A stretch of 64,000 nucleotides of DNA from Cryptosporidium bovis (lineage: Eukaryota > Apicomplexa > Conoidasida > Eucoccidiorida > Cryptosporidiidae): the NCBI GenBank assembly GCA_009768925.2, contig VHIT02000002.1, positions 558,001-622,000 of the forward strand. Direction: 5' to 3'. The notes below the pieces were generated by a model. The model was given only the letters and a program-made list of their open reading frames with translations, did not search any database and was not told the origin of the DNA. Below, one piece after another: positions 1 through 8,794 of this stretch. Within the stretch, counting starts at the first letter, position 1. Every line of letters starts with the position of its first letter. The translations under genes were made by a program, and so were the position numbers.

Positions 1-1
1 A

Positions 2-997
2 CCCAAAAGTAATTCCATTCTGGCCAAAGAATTCCCAAAAAATTTGTTAAATACCCTCTCTGTATGTACACTAATACATACAAGAATATTTAGTTCTATA
101 GAAAAAGCACCTTTATATGGCACAACTAGTAAAAATAAACTAAAAATATTGAGCATGTTATGGTCATCAATTATAGATGCTTTTGATAGCTTAATACGTA
201 ATCAACCCCATCTTTTTGATCAATTTGTAATGGCACAAGCTCATATGGAATTCCTCCCTCTTATAAGCAATATCTCATGTTTTGGTATATCAGACTGTTT
301 GGATGAGTTTTGTGACATTAGGCAATGCTGTCTCTTTATGTCTCAAATAATCTTGAATAGCCCCATCTCACTTTCATCCTATTCATTTGATCCACACATA
401 TTTGAGAACGTATTAAATATTTACATTTCACTATTTGGACATGGAATTCCGGCATGTGTGAATCTACAAACATATACTTTGGAAAGATATAATTTTAATG
501 AGTTATCGTTTGACACAAATGGCTATATCGTTTTTGAAACTCCGGAGCCACCAACAAGGGAAATAACTAAGAAACGTCAAAGGCTTGTAAAGAGAGGTTA
601 TATCTTGTCAGACCTAACACAGATCAGGAGATTATGCGACGATAAGAGCTACATAATCTCAAGGGGTTGGAAGCATATGTGTAAAAAAATAACTCAATGC
701 TTAATAGATTCGCCATACGGCGCTCCATTTATTCACCCAGTAAACGAAAATGATGCTCCGGAGTACTATAATCTGATAAATAAACCCATAGATTTATCGA
801 AGATAATGGATAACATAAAACAAGATACCTACGAGTCGATTGAACAGTTCAAATTAGATATGGAATTGATTTTTAGCAACTGCAAGAAATACAATGAGCC
901 TTCATCAATGATAGTAAATTGGTGTAACAAATTGCAGGTTGAGTTTGAGGCACTTTCTAACTCTGTATTCAAATATTTTGCTGAAAATCGCTCATGA
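2..997 (+). CDS. Bromodomain protein, 3' part
   Basis: The frame is open from the window edge to a TGA at 995-997 and no ATG is needed inside, so the start lies upstream of this window. The last ~90 residues form a bromodomain, the four-helix module that binds acetyl-lysine on histones. It shows the ZA-loop region and NKPIDLSKI segment followed by CKKYN, where the Asn is the conserved acetyl-lysine contact. The preceding ~200 residues are mostly helical-looking and I do not recognise them; they show no acetyltransferase (GCN5) signature. A nuclear chromatin-reader role is inferred from the family. The full domain architecture cannot be judged because the N-terminus is missing. Confidence 0.85.
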   Translation, partial: PKSNSILAKEFPKNLLNTLSVCTLIHTRIFSSIEKAPLYGTTSKNKLKILSMLWSSIIDAFDSLIRNQPHLFDQFVMAQAHMEFLPLISNISCFGISDCLDEFCDIRQCCLFMSQIILNSPISLSSYSFDPHIFENVLNIYISLFGHGIPACVNLQTYTLERYNFNELSFDTNGYIVFETPEPPTREITKKRQRLVKRGYILSDLTQIRRLCDDKSYIISRGWKHMCKKITQCLIDSPYGAPFIHPVNENDAPEYYNLINKPIDLSKIMDNIKQDTYESIEQFKLDMELIFSNCKKYNEPSSMIVNWCNKLQVEFEALSNSVFKYFAENRS

Positions 998-1107
998 AAA
1001 ATTAGACCTTTAACAGTGCACTTTTCTATAGCATTGAGCGGTAATAAATTATTTAGTTTAAGGAATAGCTATATTAACAAAAAAAGGGCTACAAAACGGA
1101 ATTACAT

Positions 1108-3276
1108 ATGAATAAAGTTAGTTTAGATATGAAAGGAAAATATCATTCACTTGAAGTTGAAAACTCCGATTTTTTGTTTAACAATCCAAATAAAAACTTG
1201 CTTTCCAACGGGTTTTCAGTAGAAGATAATGTCATGGAGAATTATATAGACAAATTACAACTAGACTATGCGAGGGATAAAGGTGTAATCGGATCTATCT
1301 CATTTATTTTTGCGGTATTCAATTCTTACTTATGTTCTAAAGGATTCAGAGAGGACATTTCGAGTACTGAGAGATTAAGAACCAACTCAACTTTGAGAAT
1401 GTTGCCAATTTATAGAGTATTTTTGATAATAATTTTGCTTATTGGATCTTCGATAGTTTCATATCTCTTTTCATCCCTTGTTGGAAGATTTTGGACTGCT
1501 CTGGAAGAAAAAAACCAAGGGGTTTTTCAAAGAATTCTTATCTACTATCTTCTTGTACTTATAGTAAATAGTATCATTAATTTTATTAGATCTGACCTGT
1601 CAATGAGAGTTCAAATTGATCTGAGAATGTGGCTAACAGACATAATTTTAAATCAATATTATTCAGATCTTACTTACTATCAGTTTACTATCAAAAAAGT
1701 AGTTGACAATCCAGACCAAAGAATCGGTGAAGATATTGCTCAATTTTCTTCCCATTTGCTACTGCTAGTTTGCCGTTGTGTTGACAATATTTTTGACTTC
1801 ATTGTCTATTCTATTTTACTTTACAAAACAAATGTAAAACTCTTTGTCACTGCGTTGATTTATTCCGGAATTGGAACTTTAGTTACAGCCAAGTATGGCG
1901 TTGAGATTATCATCGCGAAGGTAGATGAGAAAAGACTAGAAAGTGATTTTAGATATTCAATGATTAGAGTAAGAGAAAATGCAGAAAACATTGCAATGTA
2001 TGGAGGTTCTCAATTTGAACTTGATAAACACAAACGTATTTTGAATTTGCTTTTGAGAAATCAGACTCGGAAAGGAATTCTAGAATCAAGAATGAATTTT
2101 TTTAGCAACATTTTCAGGTATTTGATACGTATCCTTCCTATTTCTGTGGTTTCAAGAGATTATTTTGCTGGAAAAATTCAACTTGGAAAGATAAATCAAA
2201 GTACTATTGCATTCAACAGTGTAGTTGAGGACGTGTCTATACTTGTAAATACATTTAGAGAGATAAGTAATTTACTCTCTTCTGTAGATAGAATGGGTCA
2301 TTTTGTCAAACTTCTCAACAAACAATGTATTTATTCAAAGTCTACTTTTATAGGAGAAAAGATTATTAATAACATTGAAAGAAAAGAAACTGAAGTCAAT
2401 TTTACTCTGAGTGACTTAGAAGAAGAGCTTCTTAGGCAATTGAATCATTCTCTATCAGAGATTAAACTGAATTTTTGTATAAATGACATGAAGTCGCATA
2501 TAAGTAAACCAAATTTTTCGGTTGAAGTCGATGGAAAAGGAAAGGTTTCCCATAAGTTATTAGGAAGAATAAGGTCAATTATTTGGTCGGAAAAATCTAT
2601 AAAAGTTGAAGACTTGTGTATTAATTCGCCAGATTCAGCCGGATTAATATTAAAAAACATCAATTTCCAAATAAATAGTGGCGAAAAGATACTTATTTCA
2701 GGAGACTCTGGTGTCGGTAAGTCCTCATTATTGAAAGTGATTTGTGGCATTTGGAATGAAGGATCAGGGAAAATTTTTAAACCACACGATAGTTCAATAC
2801 TCTTCATTCCTCAAAAGCCATACTGTACATACGCCTCATTTAGAGAACAACTATTATACCCTATCAAACCTTCTCTATTTGCCAAAAATTTCGCAAAAAA
2901 GGAGGAATTGGATTCATATTTGACTAGTGTTGTTAATGATGTTGGGCTTGGATATATTTTCAATAGAATCAATTATTTTGAGAACGAGAATGTTTTTGAT
3001 TTGGTTAAAGACTGGTCAACTATTCTTTCATTAGGTGAGCAACAAAGGCTCGCGTTCGCTAGAGTAATAATACTTAATCCTTCATTTTGTTTTTTGGACG
3101 AAGCAACTAGTGCATTAGACGTGAAAACAGAAGCAGTGCTTTATTCATTACTACACAAAAAAAAGTCCTTAACTTATGTCAGTATTGGACATAGACCCTC
3201 AGTTGAAAAGTTTCACGAGAAAAGATTTATAATTAGGAGCGGTGAAGACGTAATTATTGAGAATATTTATAAATAG
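1108..3276 (+). CDS. Half ABC transporter, ABCD / SbmA-YddA-like membrane domain
   Basis: A 722-residue half transporter that starts at the first ATG. Hydrophobic helices lie around residues 90-260. They are followed at about residue 201 by the motif NPDQRIGEDI, which is typical of the ABC_membrane_2 family (peroxisomal ABCD proteins and bacterial YddA/SbmA). The nucleotide-binding domain is complete: Walker A GDSGVGKSS at about 532, signature LSLGEQQR at about 640, Walker B CFLDEATSALD at about 660, and the His-loop SIGHRP. ABCD proteins work as dimers and move acyl-CoAs or related substrates; substrate and membrane cannot be told here. Known apicomplexans of the Cryptosporidium type are thought to lack peroxisomes, so the location is open. 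Confidence 0.85.
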   Translation: MNKVSLDMKGKYHSLEVENSDFLFNNPNKNLLSNGFSVEDNVMENYIDKLQLDYARDKGVIGSISFIFAVFNSYLCSKGFREDISSTERLRTNSTLRMLPIYRVFLIIILLIGSSIVSYLFSSLVGRFWTALEEKNQGVFQRILIYYLLVLIVNSIINFIRSDLSMRVQIDLRMWLTDIILNQYYSDLTYYQFTIKKVVDNPDQRIGEDIAQFSSHLLLLVCRCVDNIFDFIVYSILLYKTNVKLFVTALIYSGIGTLVTAKYGVEIIIAKVDEKRLESDFRYSMIRVRENAENIAMYGGSQFELDKHKRILNLLLRNQTRKGILESRMNFFSNIFRYLIRILPISVVSRDYFAGKIQLGKINQSTIAFNSVVEDVSILVNTFREISNLLSSVDRMGHFVKLLNKQCIYSKSTFIGEKIINNIERKETEVNFTLSDLEEELLRQLNHSLSEIKLNFCINDMKSHISKPNFSVEVDGKGKVSHKLLGRIRSIIWSEKSIKVEDLCINSPDSAGLILKNINFQINSGEKILISGDSGVGKSSLLKVICGIWNEGSGKIFKPHDSSILFIPQKPYCTYASFREQLLYPIKPSLFAKNFAKKEELDSYLTSVVNDVGLGYIFNRINYFENENVFDLVKDWSTILSLGEQQRLAFARVIILNPSFCFLDEATSALDVKTEAVLYSLLHKKKSLTYVSIGHRPSVEKFHEKRFIIRSGEDVIIENIYK

Positions 3277-3334
3277 GAAATTATTTATCGGATAGCATTT
3301 TGAAATTTGTTCAATTTCCATCAAAAACCAACAA

Positions 3335-3346
3335 TTTTGGCGGAAA
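3335..3346 (+). promoter_or_regulatory. E2F-like box TTTTGGCGGAAA
   Basis: TTTTGGCGGAAA lies 20 bases before the ATG of the Seh1-like gene, in the short spacer after the ABC transporter. It resembles E2F/DP-type sites, which have been described upstream of Cryptosporidium genes. Function is inferred from sequence only. Confidence 0.35.
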
Positions 3347-3366
3347 TACCCTAATTAGTATTTGTG

Positions 3367-4578
3367 ATGTTCATGAATATTTATAAGAAACTAGGAAGTC
3401 TAGGTAGATATATATCTGAGATCTCTTATCATCCTTCAGGTAAGTTTTTACCCTCTCGTTTTTTTTCATACTTACTTAAGGTAAAACAGGTGATCGTATT
3501 ATTGCTGCTGATACTGATTCTAAATTTCATATTTTCGACCTCTTACCACTATATTCTGAATCTGAAGTTCAAAATGAACTTAGTTGGATAGAAACTTCTA
3601 CTATTTATAGCAATGATATTAACGGAGTGGTTACTAGAATTTCATGGGCTCCCGAATGTTTTGGTCAAATGTTTGCCGCAGGTACATCCGATAAAAGTAT
3701 ATATGTTTGGTGCGAAATAAGACAAGGATATCAGGATACCTATCACTTATTTAGAAGTAATAGTGTTGATCTAAATGATGAGAAAGAAATTATTGAGGCT
3801 AGCCTACCACTTATTATAAAAGAAGGAAGCTCCTGGTCACTAGTTGGATTATTTTCTCCCTTTAAGGGCAAAATTTTAGACTTGAAATTTGCCCCCAAAG
3901 AATACGGGTTGGTAATGTCTGCATGCGATTCGAGAGGTTTGGTTGGGATATTCAGCTGCAGTAATTTAAAGTTGAGAATAGGATGGGAAATAGAGATGAT
4001 AAGACTAAAGAAGATTGAAAAATCCCGAAATTCTTTTATCGATATTTCAATTGATAATAATTTTCTTTGCTGTCTAGACTGGATCCCCTTCACCTCTGGC
4101 TTGGGCTTCGCGTTGACAATATCAATAAACGACCAAATTTCCATATTAAAGAAGGACTCAAATGGTTGGAATTGTATTGAAACCATCTCAATTAATAATG
4201 CCGGTCCAATTAAAGATATTTCTTGGTGTAGCGTTTCATTTTTTGATTATGAAATATTCGCAACCATCCACGAAGGTGGAACTATCATTGTTTGGAGAAC
4301 AACAGAGAAATGCAAAACATCCATTGCTGAACGAAATGAAATAATTTCACAATACACAAGATTTGAGAACACTGAGCACATAGTAAGTAATTGTTTATTT
4401 TTACTTGAATACACACACTCATTATAGGACAGAATTTCCTGGGATCCATTGGGTGGAGTCCTCATTGGTAGATTGAGAAACGGACAAGTAAGTAAGCAAT
4501 AAATTGATATGAATTAATCATACATATTTTTAGGTAAAACCCTGGATATTTAGAAAAGGACAATTAAAGGAAATATAG
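3367..4578 (+). CDS. SEH1: Seh1-like WD40 nucleoporin, four exons
   Basis: Exons are 3367-3439, 3490-4382, 4428-4487 and 4534-4578, joined across GT-AG introns of 50, 45 and 46 bases to give 356 residues. Splicing restores WD40 blades that are cut in the unspliced frames. The order of motifs fits Seh1 rather than Sec13: ISYHPSGDRIIAADTDSK, ISWAPECFGQMFAAGTSD with IYVW, then LKFAPKEYGLVMSACDS, and a last blade ISWDPLGGVLIGRLRNGQ. Seh1 is shared by the nuclear-pore Y-complex and the SEA/GATOR2 complex. The C-terminal blade is short and the last exon codes for only 14 residues before the stop. An alternative in-frame ATG lies at 3373. Confidence 0.75.
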
Positions 4579-5227
4579 ACAGTTACAATGTCAATATTAT
4601 GGCTAAATAACTTTTTCTGTAGCTATGCTATTAAATAAAATTATTTTATTGACTACTTAAATACCTTAATACTACTGTCAACATATAAAACTTCAATTTC
4701 ATGAAGAGATACATATTTACTCGCAATTTCGTATAATCACGAGCTCCTTTATTTCCTCTATAATACATTAGATTTTTGCGAACACAATTAACCCTTTTTC
4801 TATCTTTAAAGTGCGATAATTATTTCCTTTTTCAATTTACATACTTTGATAAGATTTGTTTATTTTTTTCCAACTAATAATCCTACTTCAGGAAATAGTT
4901 CTCTATAGTTTAAACAAATAGGGTGTATTTGTCTTCAAAGTCTTATAAATATGTGAATTCACAATATTCTCGGAATATTAAGGAATATCTTGTAATATTC
5001 AAAATTCTCTAAAATTCCTAAAAGACAGTTTCACTGATAGGTTATTTTTATGCAAAAATTAACATCTTCAAGTATTTAAAATTAACCTTGCAGTTTTTCC
5101 TTTAAAATAGATGAATTGGGACTAAAACACTGAAAAAGTAGATGATTTATAATACTTTTTATTTTGAAGATAGCCAATTCAAAACAATATTGATATTATA
5201 ACTTAGTCATTTTGGTATTATTAATTG
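4579..5227. other. Intergenic spacer, no gene seen
   Basis: About 650 bases between two plus-strand genes. It is AT-rich. Several GGAATATT/AATATTC-like words sit close together at about 4960-5010. No ORF, RNA gene or clear promoter box was recognised. Confidence 0.6.
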
Positions 5228-8200
5228 ATGAAGAATATAATGAAAATGGGTAAAACTGATTTATTCATGTGTAAAAATCAAAATAAGAAGACCATGGTCT
5301 CAAAGTATGAAATTGGCAATATAAAAAGTATGAGATATATTAACTTCTCTATTAAAAAGTATGAGTTGCCCCTCTTAATAGTTAAATTTAATCAATTTGA
5401 TATTATACGGTTCAAGATATCAACTATTCTGAGCTTAATCTGTACAAATAACAATATGAAATATTGCATTCATGAAAAGGGGTTAGAGATTCAGGAGAAA
5501 AATAGTTTTATGGTTGAATGTATTGTCAAATTACTTGGATTAAAAAAGAGTAAAATTTATTACTTAAAATTTGATATAAATAATTGCTCGAGAAAAAAAC
5601 TAAGAAAAGTGAAAAAGAATAATTCGATTACTTTTGCGATAGTTAATATTCACAAATCAAGTATGGGCTTTGCAAAATTGCCTGGTATAACAAAGATATG
5701 CAAATTTAGCTTTGGGAATATTACAAGAAAAGTGTACGGGAATTTTTCAAAGAGTGATCTTATAAATCATTTAGATGATTATACGGGCTGGAATAGTTTT
5801 ATAATTAATTTTAGCAACGCAAGCTTCATTGAGAACAAATATTGTATCAAAGTTGATTTATTTAATAAGTTTGGTTTATTGGATAAGAATTTAGTTAATT
5901 CTGATAAAGAAGTAAGAAAAAGCAATTTTAAAGACTTTATTGAAATGATTAATTCAATAAATGCAATATTGAGCCGTTTCTTCATTTTTGCTTCTTCAAA
6001 CATTTATAGGTGTTACGTCCCCCCAATTTCAGATGAAATGATTCCAATATGCAACTCCATGGTGGAAATAATTTGTTGCTTTATAAACAAAACGAAACCA
6101 GGCCAATGGACAGAGTATGTATATCTTTGTATTTCTTGTCTTTTACAAATAGGGGATTATTTTGGAACAACAGAAATACTTGGATCAATATTATCATATT
6201 TTAATAATATGAGAAGCGGATTTGGAGAAATTGTTGAGGGTATTTCGGTTTCTCTTTGGGAGGAAATACTGACATTACTTCAATTTTTAGACGAAAAAAC
6301 AAGTCTTTTTTTCATTAATCATCTTAGTAAAATACCAATAAACCAATCTTCTTTCATTAATAAAGCCACATATCGATATTACAAAAGAATGAGATTATTG
6401 TTGTCATACAAAATTCAGAAGGATATTGCAGATAAATTGAATAATGTTGACAAAGAATTAATACAACGTCATGTAAAAAACAATTTTAAAGATGGAGCTA
6501 GAGTATTAGATTGCAAATATTCAATGGGTATATGTGAAGTTGAGAATATAAATCTAGAAAAATACGAGAGATTAAAATCATCCTTGGATAAAAAAAAGAA
6601 TTATATTCAAAAACATCGAGAAAGACAGTTTGTAAGTATGAAAGAGAAAAAAAACCTATATTCTATTAATTTCTTTAATTTTCAAACGAGAACAAATTTT
6701 GAGCATGTTGAACTGAAAATGTTCAAGGTAATAAAATATATTTATTCAAAAATAACTGTTTGCTCTGCAAACAAGATGATTCCGTTTGTTAACGTGAATG
6801 ATGTTGTAATTATTCAACCATTTATTAAAAGAAAAAATCAAATTACTTTGATGTCATTTAGGCAACTTGCAAAAACAGAAGAAATTAACTACTATGAAGT
6901 ACCTGCAGGATCAAAAACAGGTAGAATAACTTTAAAATTAGTTATCAAATATCCTGGGCTGGACCCTAGTGAGTACGAATACTGTCTAATATTTCCAATT
7001 TTAGGTTTAGAAAGGTATGAAAACATGATAAAAATTTTAAACACACTGTGTGTTGTAAGTCATTCCAATGTTCCTTTGTTTTCAAAACTTGGCTGTAATA
7101 TATTTAATAAGTCAAATTATGAGATGCAAATTAATTCTCGATTTAAATATTGGGCTCAGATGAAAGATTCAAGTACCTCCATATTAAGTAATAACTGTAG
7201 TTTACATGAGATAACCTGTAATTCAGAAAATTCAGATGACCCTATAAACATTACTGAAAACGGAAGAGAAGACTTATTAAGTTTTATGCTTTCCAATGTC
7301 TCGGTCAGTCAAGATGATTTGAAAATACTTATTCATCTTTCGAATTCTCAAAGAAACGCCATTTTTACATCACTCAGAGAAAACATAACAATAATAGATG
7401 GTATTGAAAAGAGTGGAAAAACGCTTGTTACGTGCATTTTGACATATTGCAGAAAAAAAATAGACAAGTCATCAAGGATATTGATTTTTACGAACAATCA
7501 CAAATCAATAAAATGTATAAAAGAAGTGCTTGAGGATACAAAAATATCGGTATTAATTTTAGAAAAAAAAATTGAGAGTGAAAAGAGATTGAACTTAGTA
7601 GGATCGGTGATGAATCAAGCAATTTCTAATTCATATAGTAAATATGATACGATAATATTAGATTCGACGAATAAAATTGATTTAGTGCAAAATTTACAGT
7701 TTGACCATATAATTGTTGACGATGCAAATATGCTTTGTGAAACTGATATGTTGCTTTTATTGACATTAAGTTATCACTATATTACAATAACTTACGGTAT
7801 TTCATGTGATTTTGGATTTCATCATTACAATTCAAATGCTGAATACGATTGTCTAAAAGCATTGCTTCAAAAGTTTGAATATAAAAGGTGTAAATTAACA
7901 AAAAAGTATTGCCAGCAATACTTAAGTACACAATTTAATGCAACACTAATAGAAAAATCAGCATTCCAAATTTACTCATGCAATTGCAATAAAGTATTCA
8001 AAAATTTAAACTATGAATCAATGAAGATATGCTTTATTGATGTTTCCTTTTTAAATTTTGATGAACATCTGCATGAACAGAATTTTTGTTTTCCGGAAGT
8101 AGTTGTTATAATTAAAATTATAAAATCAATATTAAAAAGTCACTATAAGAAACAAGAAGCAAATCGAAATTTTTGTATTTCTGCAGAAAAATGGCATGAT

Positions 8201-8596
8201 CTAGTTGAATTTCCAAATATATATTTGATTTCACATAATAGAATACACAAAAAAGTGCTTTCTAAGCTATTAGAAATTCAGATAGCGAAAAATTCAATTC
8301 CTAATTGGGTAAATGTCAGTATTGATGAAATAACAAATTTTGATTATATGGATAACCAACTAATTTTTGTGCCACTTTGTTACTTAGGTAGTGGAAAAAG
8401 TTCCAAAGTTATGTTGGATTTTACGGAGCAAATCTTAAAAAAAAAAGGCAATCAAAAGTTAGTAATTATTGGTGATGTTTCGTTGATTTGTTACGATAAT
8501 ACAAATAGGAGATATCTAATTAATTGTATAATCAATGGGCATTATATAATAGAATATTCACAATTAAATAAATATTTGAAATACTGGTGCTTATAG
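5228..8596 (+). CDS. Aquarius-like SF1 helicase with eroded motifs
   Basis: 1122 residues starting at ATG 5228 (a TTG precedes it in frame). The C-terminal third follows UPF1-like SF1 helicases in order: a Gln-containing SNSQRNAIF segment, Walker A GIEKSGKT at 725-732, a motif-Ia-like TNNHKSIKCI, and a motif-II-like VDDAN at about 831 where relatives have DEAA. The terminal segment is where motifs V and VI should be. The middle part (VNVNDVVIIQPF, later LKLVIKYPGLDPSEYEY) matches the order of the beta-barrel/linker region of Aquarius (IBP160), the intron-binding spliceosomal helicase, and a helical N-terminal part precedes it. I see no Arg-rich motif VI and motif II lacks Glu, so ATPase activity is doubtful. 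The Aquarius assignment is inferred from motif order. Confidence 0.55.
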   Translation: MKNIMKMGKTDLFMCKNQNKKTMVSKYEIGNIKSMRYINFSIKKYELPLLIVKFNQFDIIRFKISTILSLICTNNNMKYCIHEKGLEIQEKNSFMVECIVKLLGLKKSKIYYLKFDINNCSRKKLRKVKKNNSITFAIVNIHKSSMGFAKLPGITKICKFSFGNITRKVYGNFSKSDLINHLDDYTGWNSFIINFSNASFIENKYCIKVDLFNKFGLLDKNLVNSDKEVRKSNFKDFIEMINSINAILSRFFIFASSNIYRCYVPPISDEMIPICNSMVEIICCFINKTKPGQWTEYVYLCISCLLQIGDYFGTTEILGSILSYFNNMRSGFGEIVEGISVSLWEEILTLLQFLDEKTSLFFINHLSKIPINQSSFINKATYRYYKRMRLLLSYKIQKDIADKLNNVDKELIQRHVKNNFKDGARVLDCKYSMGICEVENINLEKYERLKSSLDKKKNYIQKHRERQFVSMKEKKNLYSINFFNFQTRTNFEHVELKMFKVIKYIYSKITVCSANKMIPFVNVNDVVIIQPFIKRKNQITLMSFRQLAKTEEINYYEVPAGSKTGRITLKLVIKYPGLDPSEYEYCLIFPILGLERYENMIKILNTLCVVSHSNVPLFSKLGCNIFNKSNYEMQINSRFKYWAQMKDSSTSILSNNCSLHEITCNSENSDDPINITENGREDLLSFMLSNVSVSQDDLKILIHLSNSQRNAIFTSLRENITIIDGIEKSGKTLVTCILTYCRKKIDKSSRILIFTNNHKSIKCIKEVLEDTKISVLILEKKIESEKRLNLVGSVMNQAISNSYSKYDTIILDSTNKIDLVQNLQFDHIIVDDANMLCETDMLLLLTLSYHYITITYGISCDFGFHHYNSNAEYDCLKALLQKFEYKRCKLTKKYCQQYLSTQFNATLIEKSAFQIYSCNCNKVFKNLNYESMKICFIDVSFLNFDEHLHEQNFCFPEVVVIIKIIKSILKSHYKKQEANRNFCISAEKWHDLVEFPNIYLISHNRIHKKVLSKLLEIQIAKNSIPNWVNVSIDEITNFDYMDNQLIFVPLCYLGSGKSSKVMLDFTEQILKKKGNQKLVIIGDVSLICYDNTNRRYLINCIINGHYIIEYSQLNKYLKYWCL

Positions 8597-8794
8597 AAAT
8601 TAATTTTATGTTTTAGCTCCAAGAGTTTCTTTAATTTTAAACTTATTAAATAACTTTTGCTCAAAAAAATTAAAAAGAAATATTGGCAAAAAATAATTTA
8701 CACAAATATGCGGGTTGACCATGTAATGATGTATTATTCTTGGAATAAAAGTTTATTGCACTTTCCACGTTAACTTTGAAATCAATCTTTGAGG

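Noticed and set aside
2445-2807. 120-codon minus-strand frame inside the ABC transporter
   Set aside because: Antisense to well-conserved coding sequence; no family features of its own.
3743-4186. 147-codon minus-strand frame
   Set aside because: Shadow of the Seh1-like gene, which has clear WD40 motifs on the plus strand.
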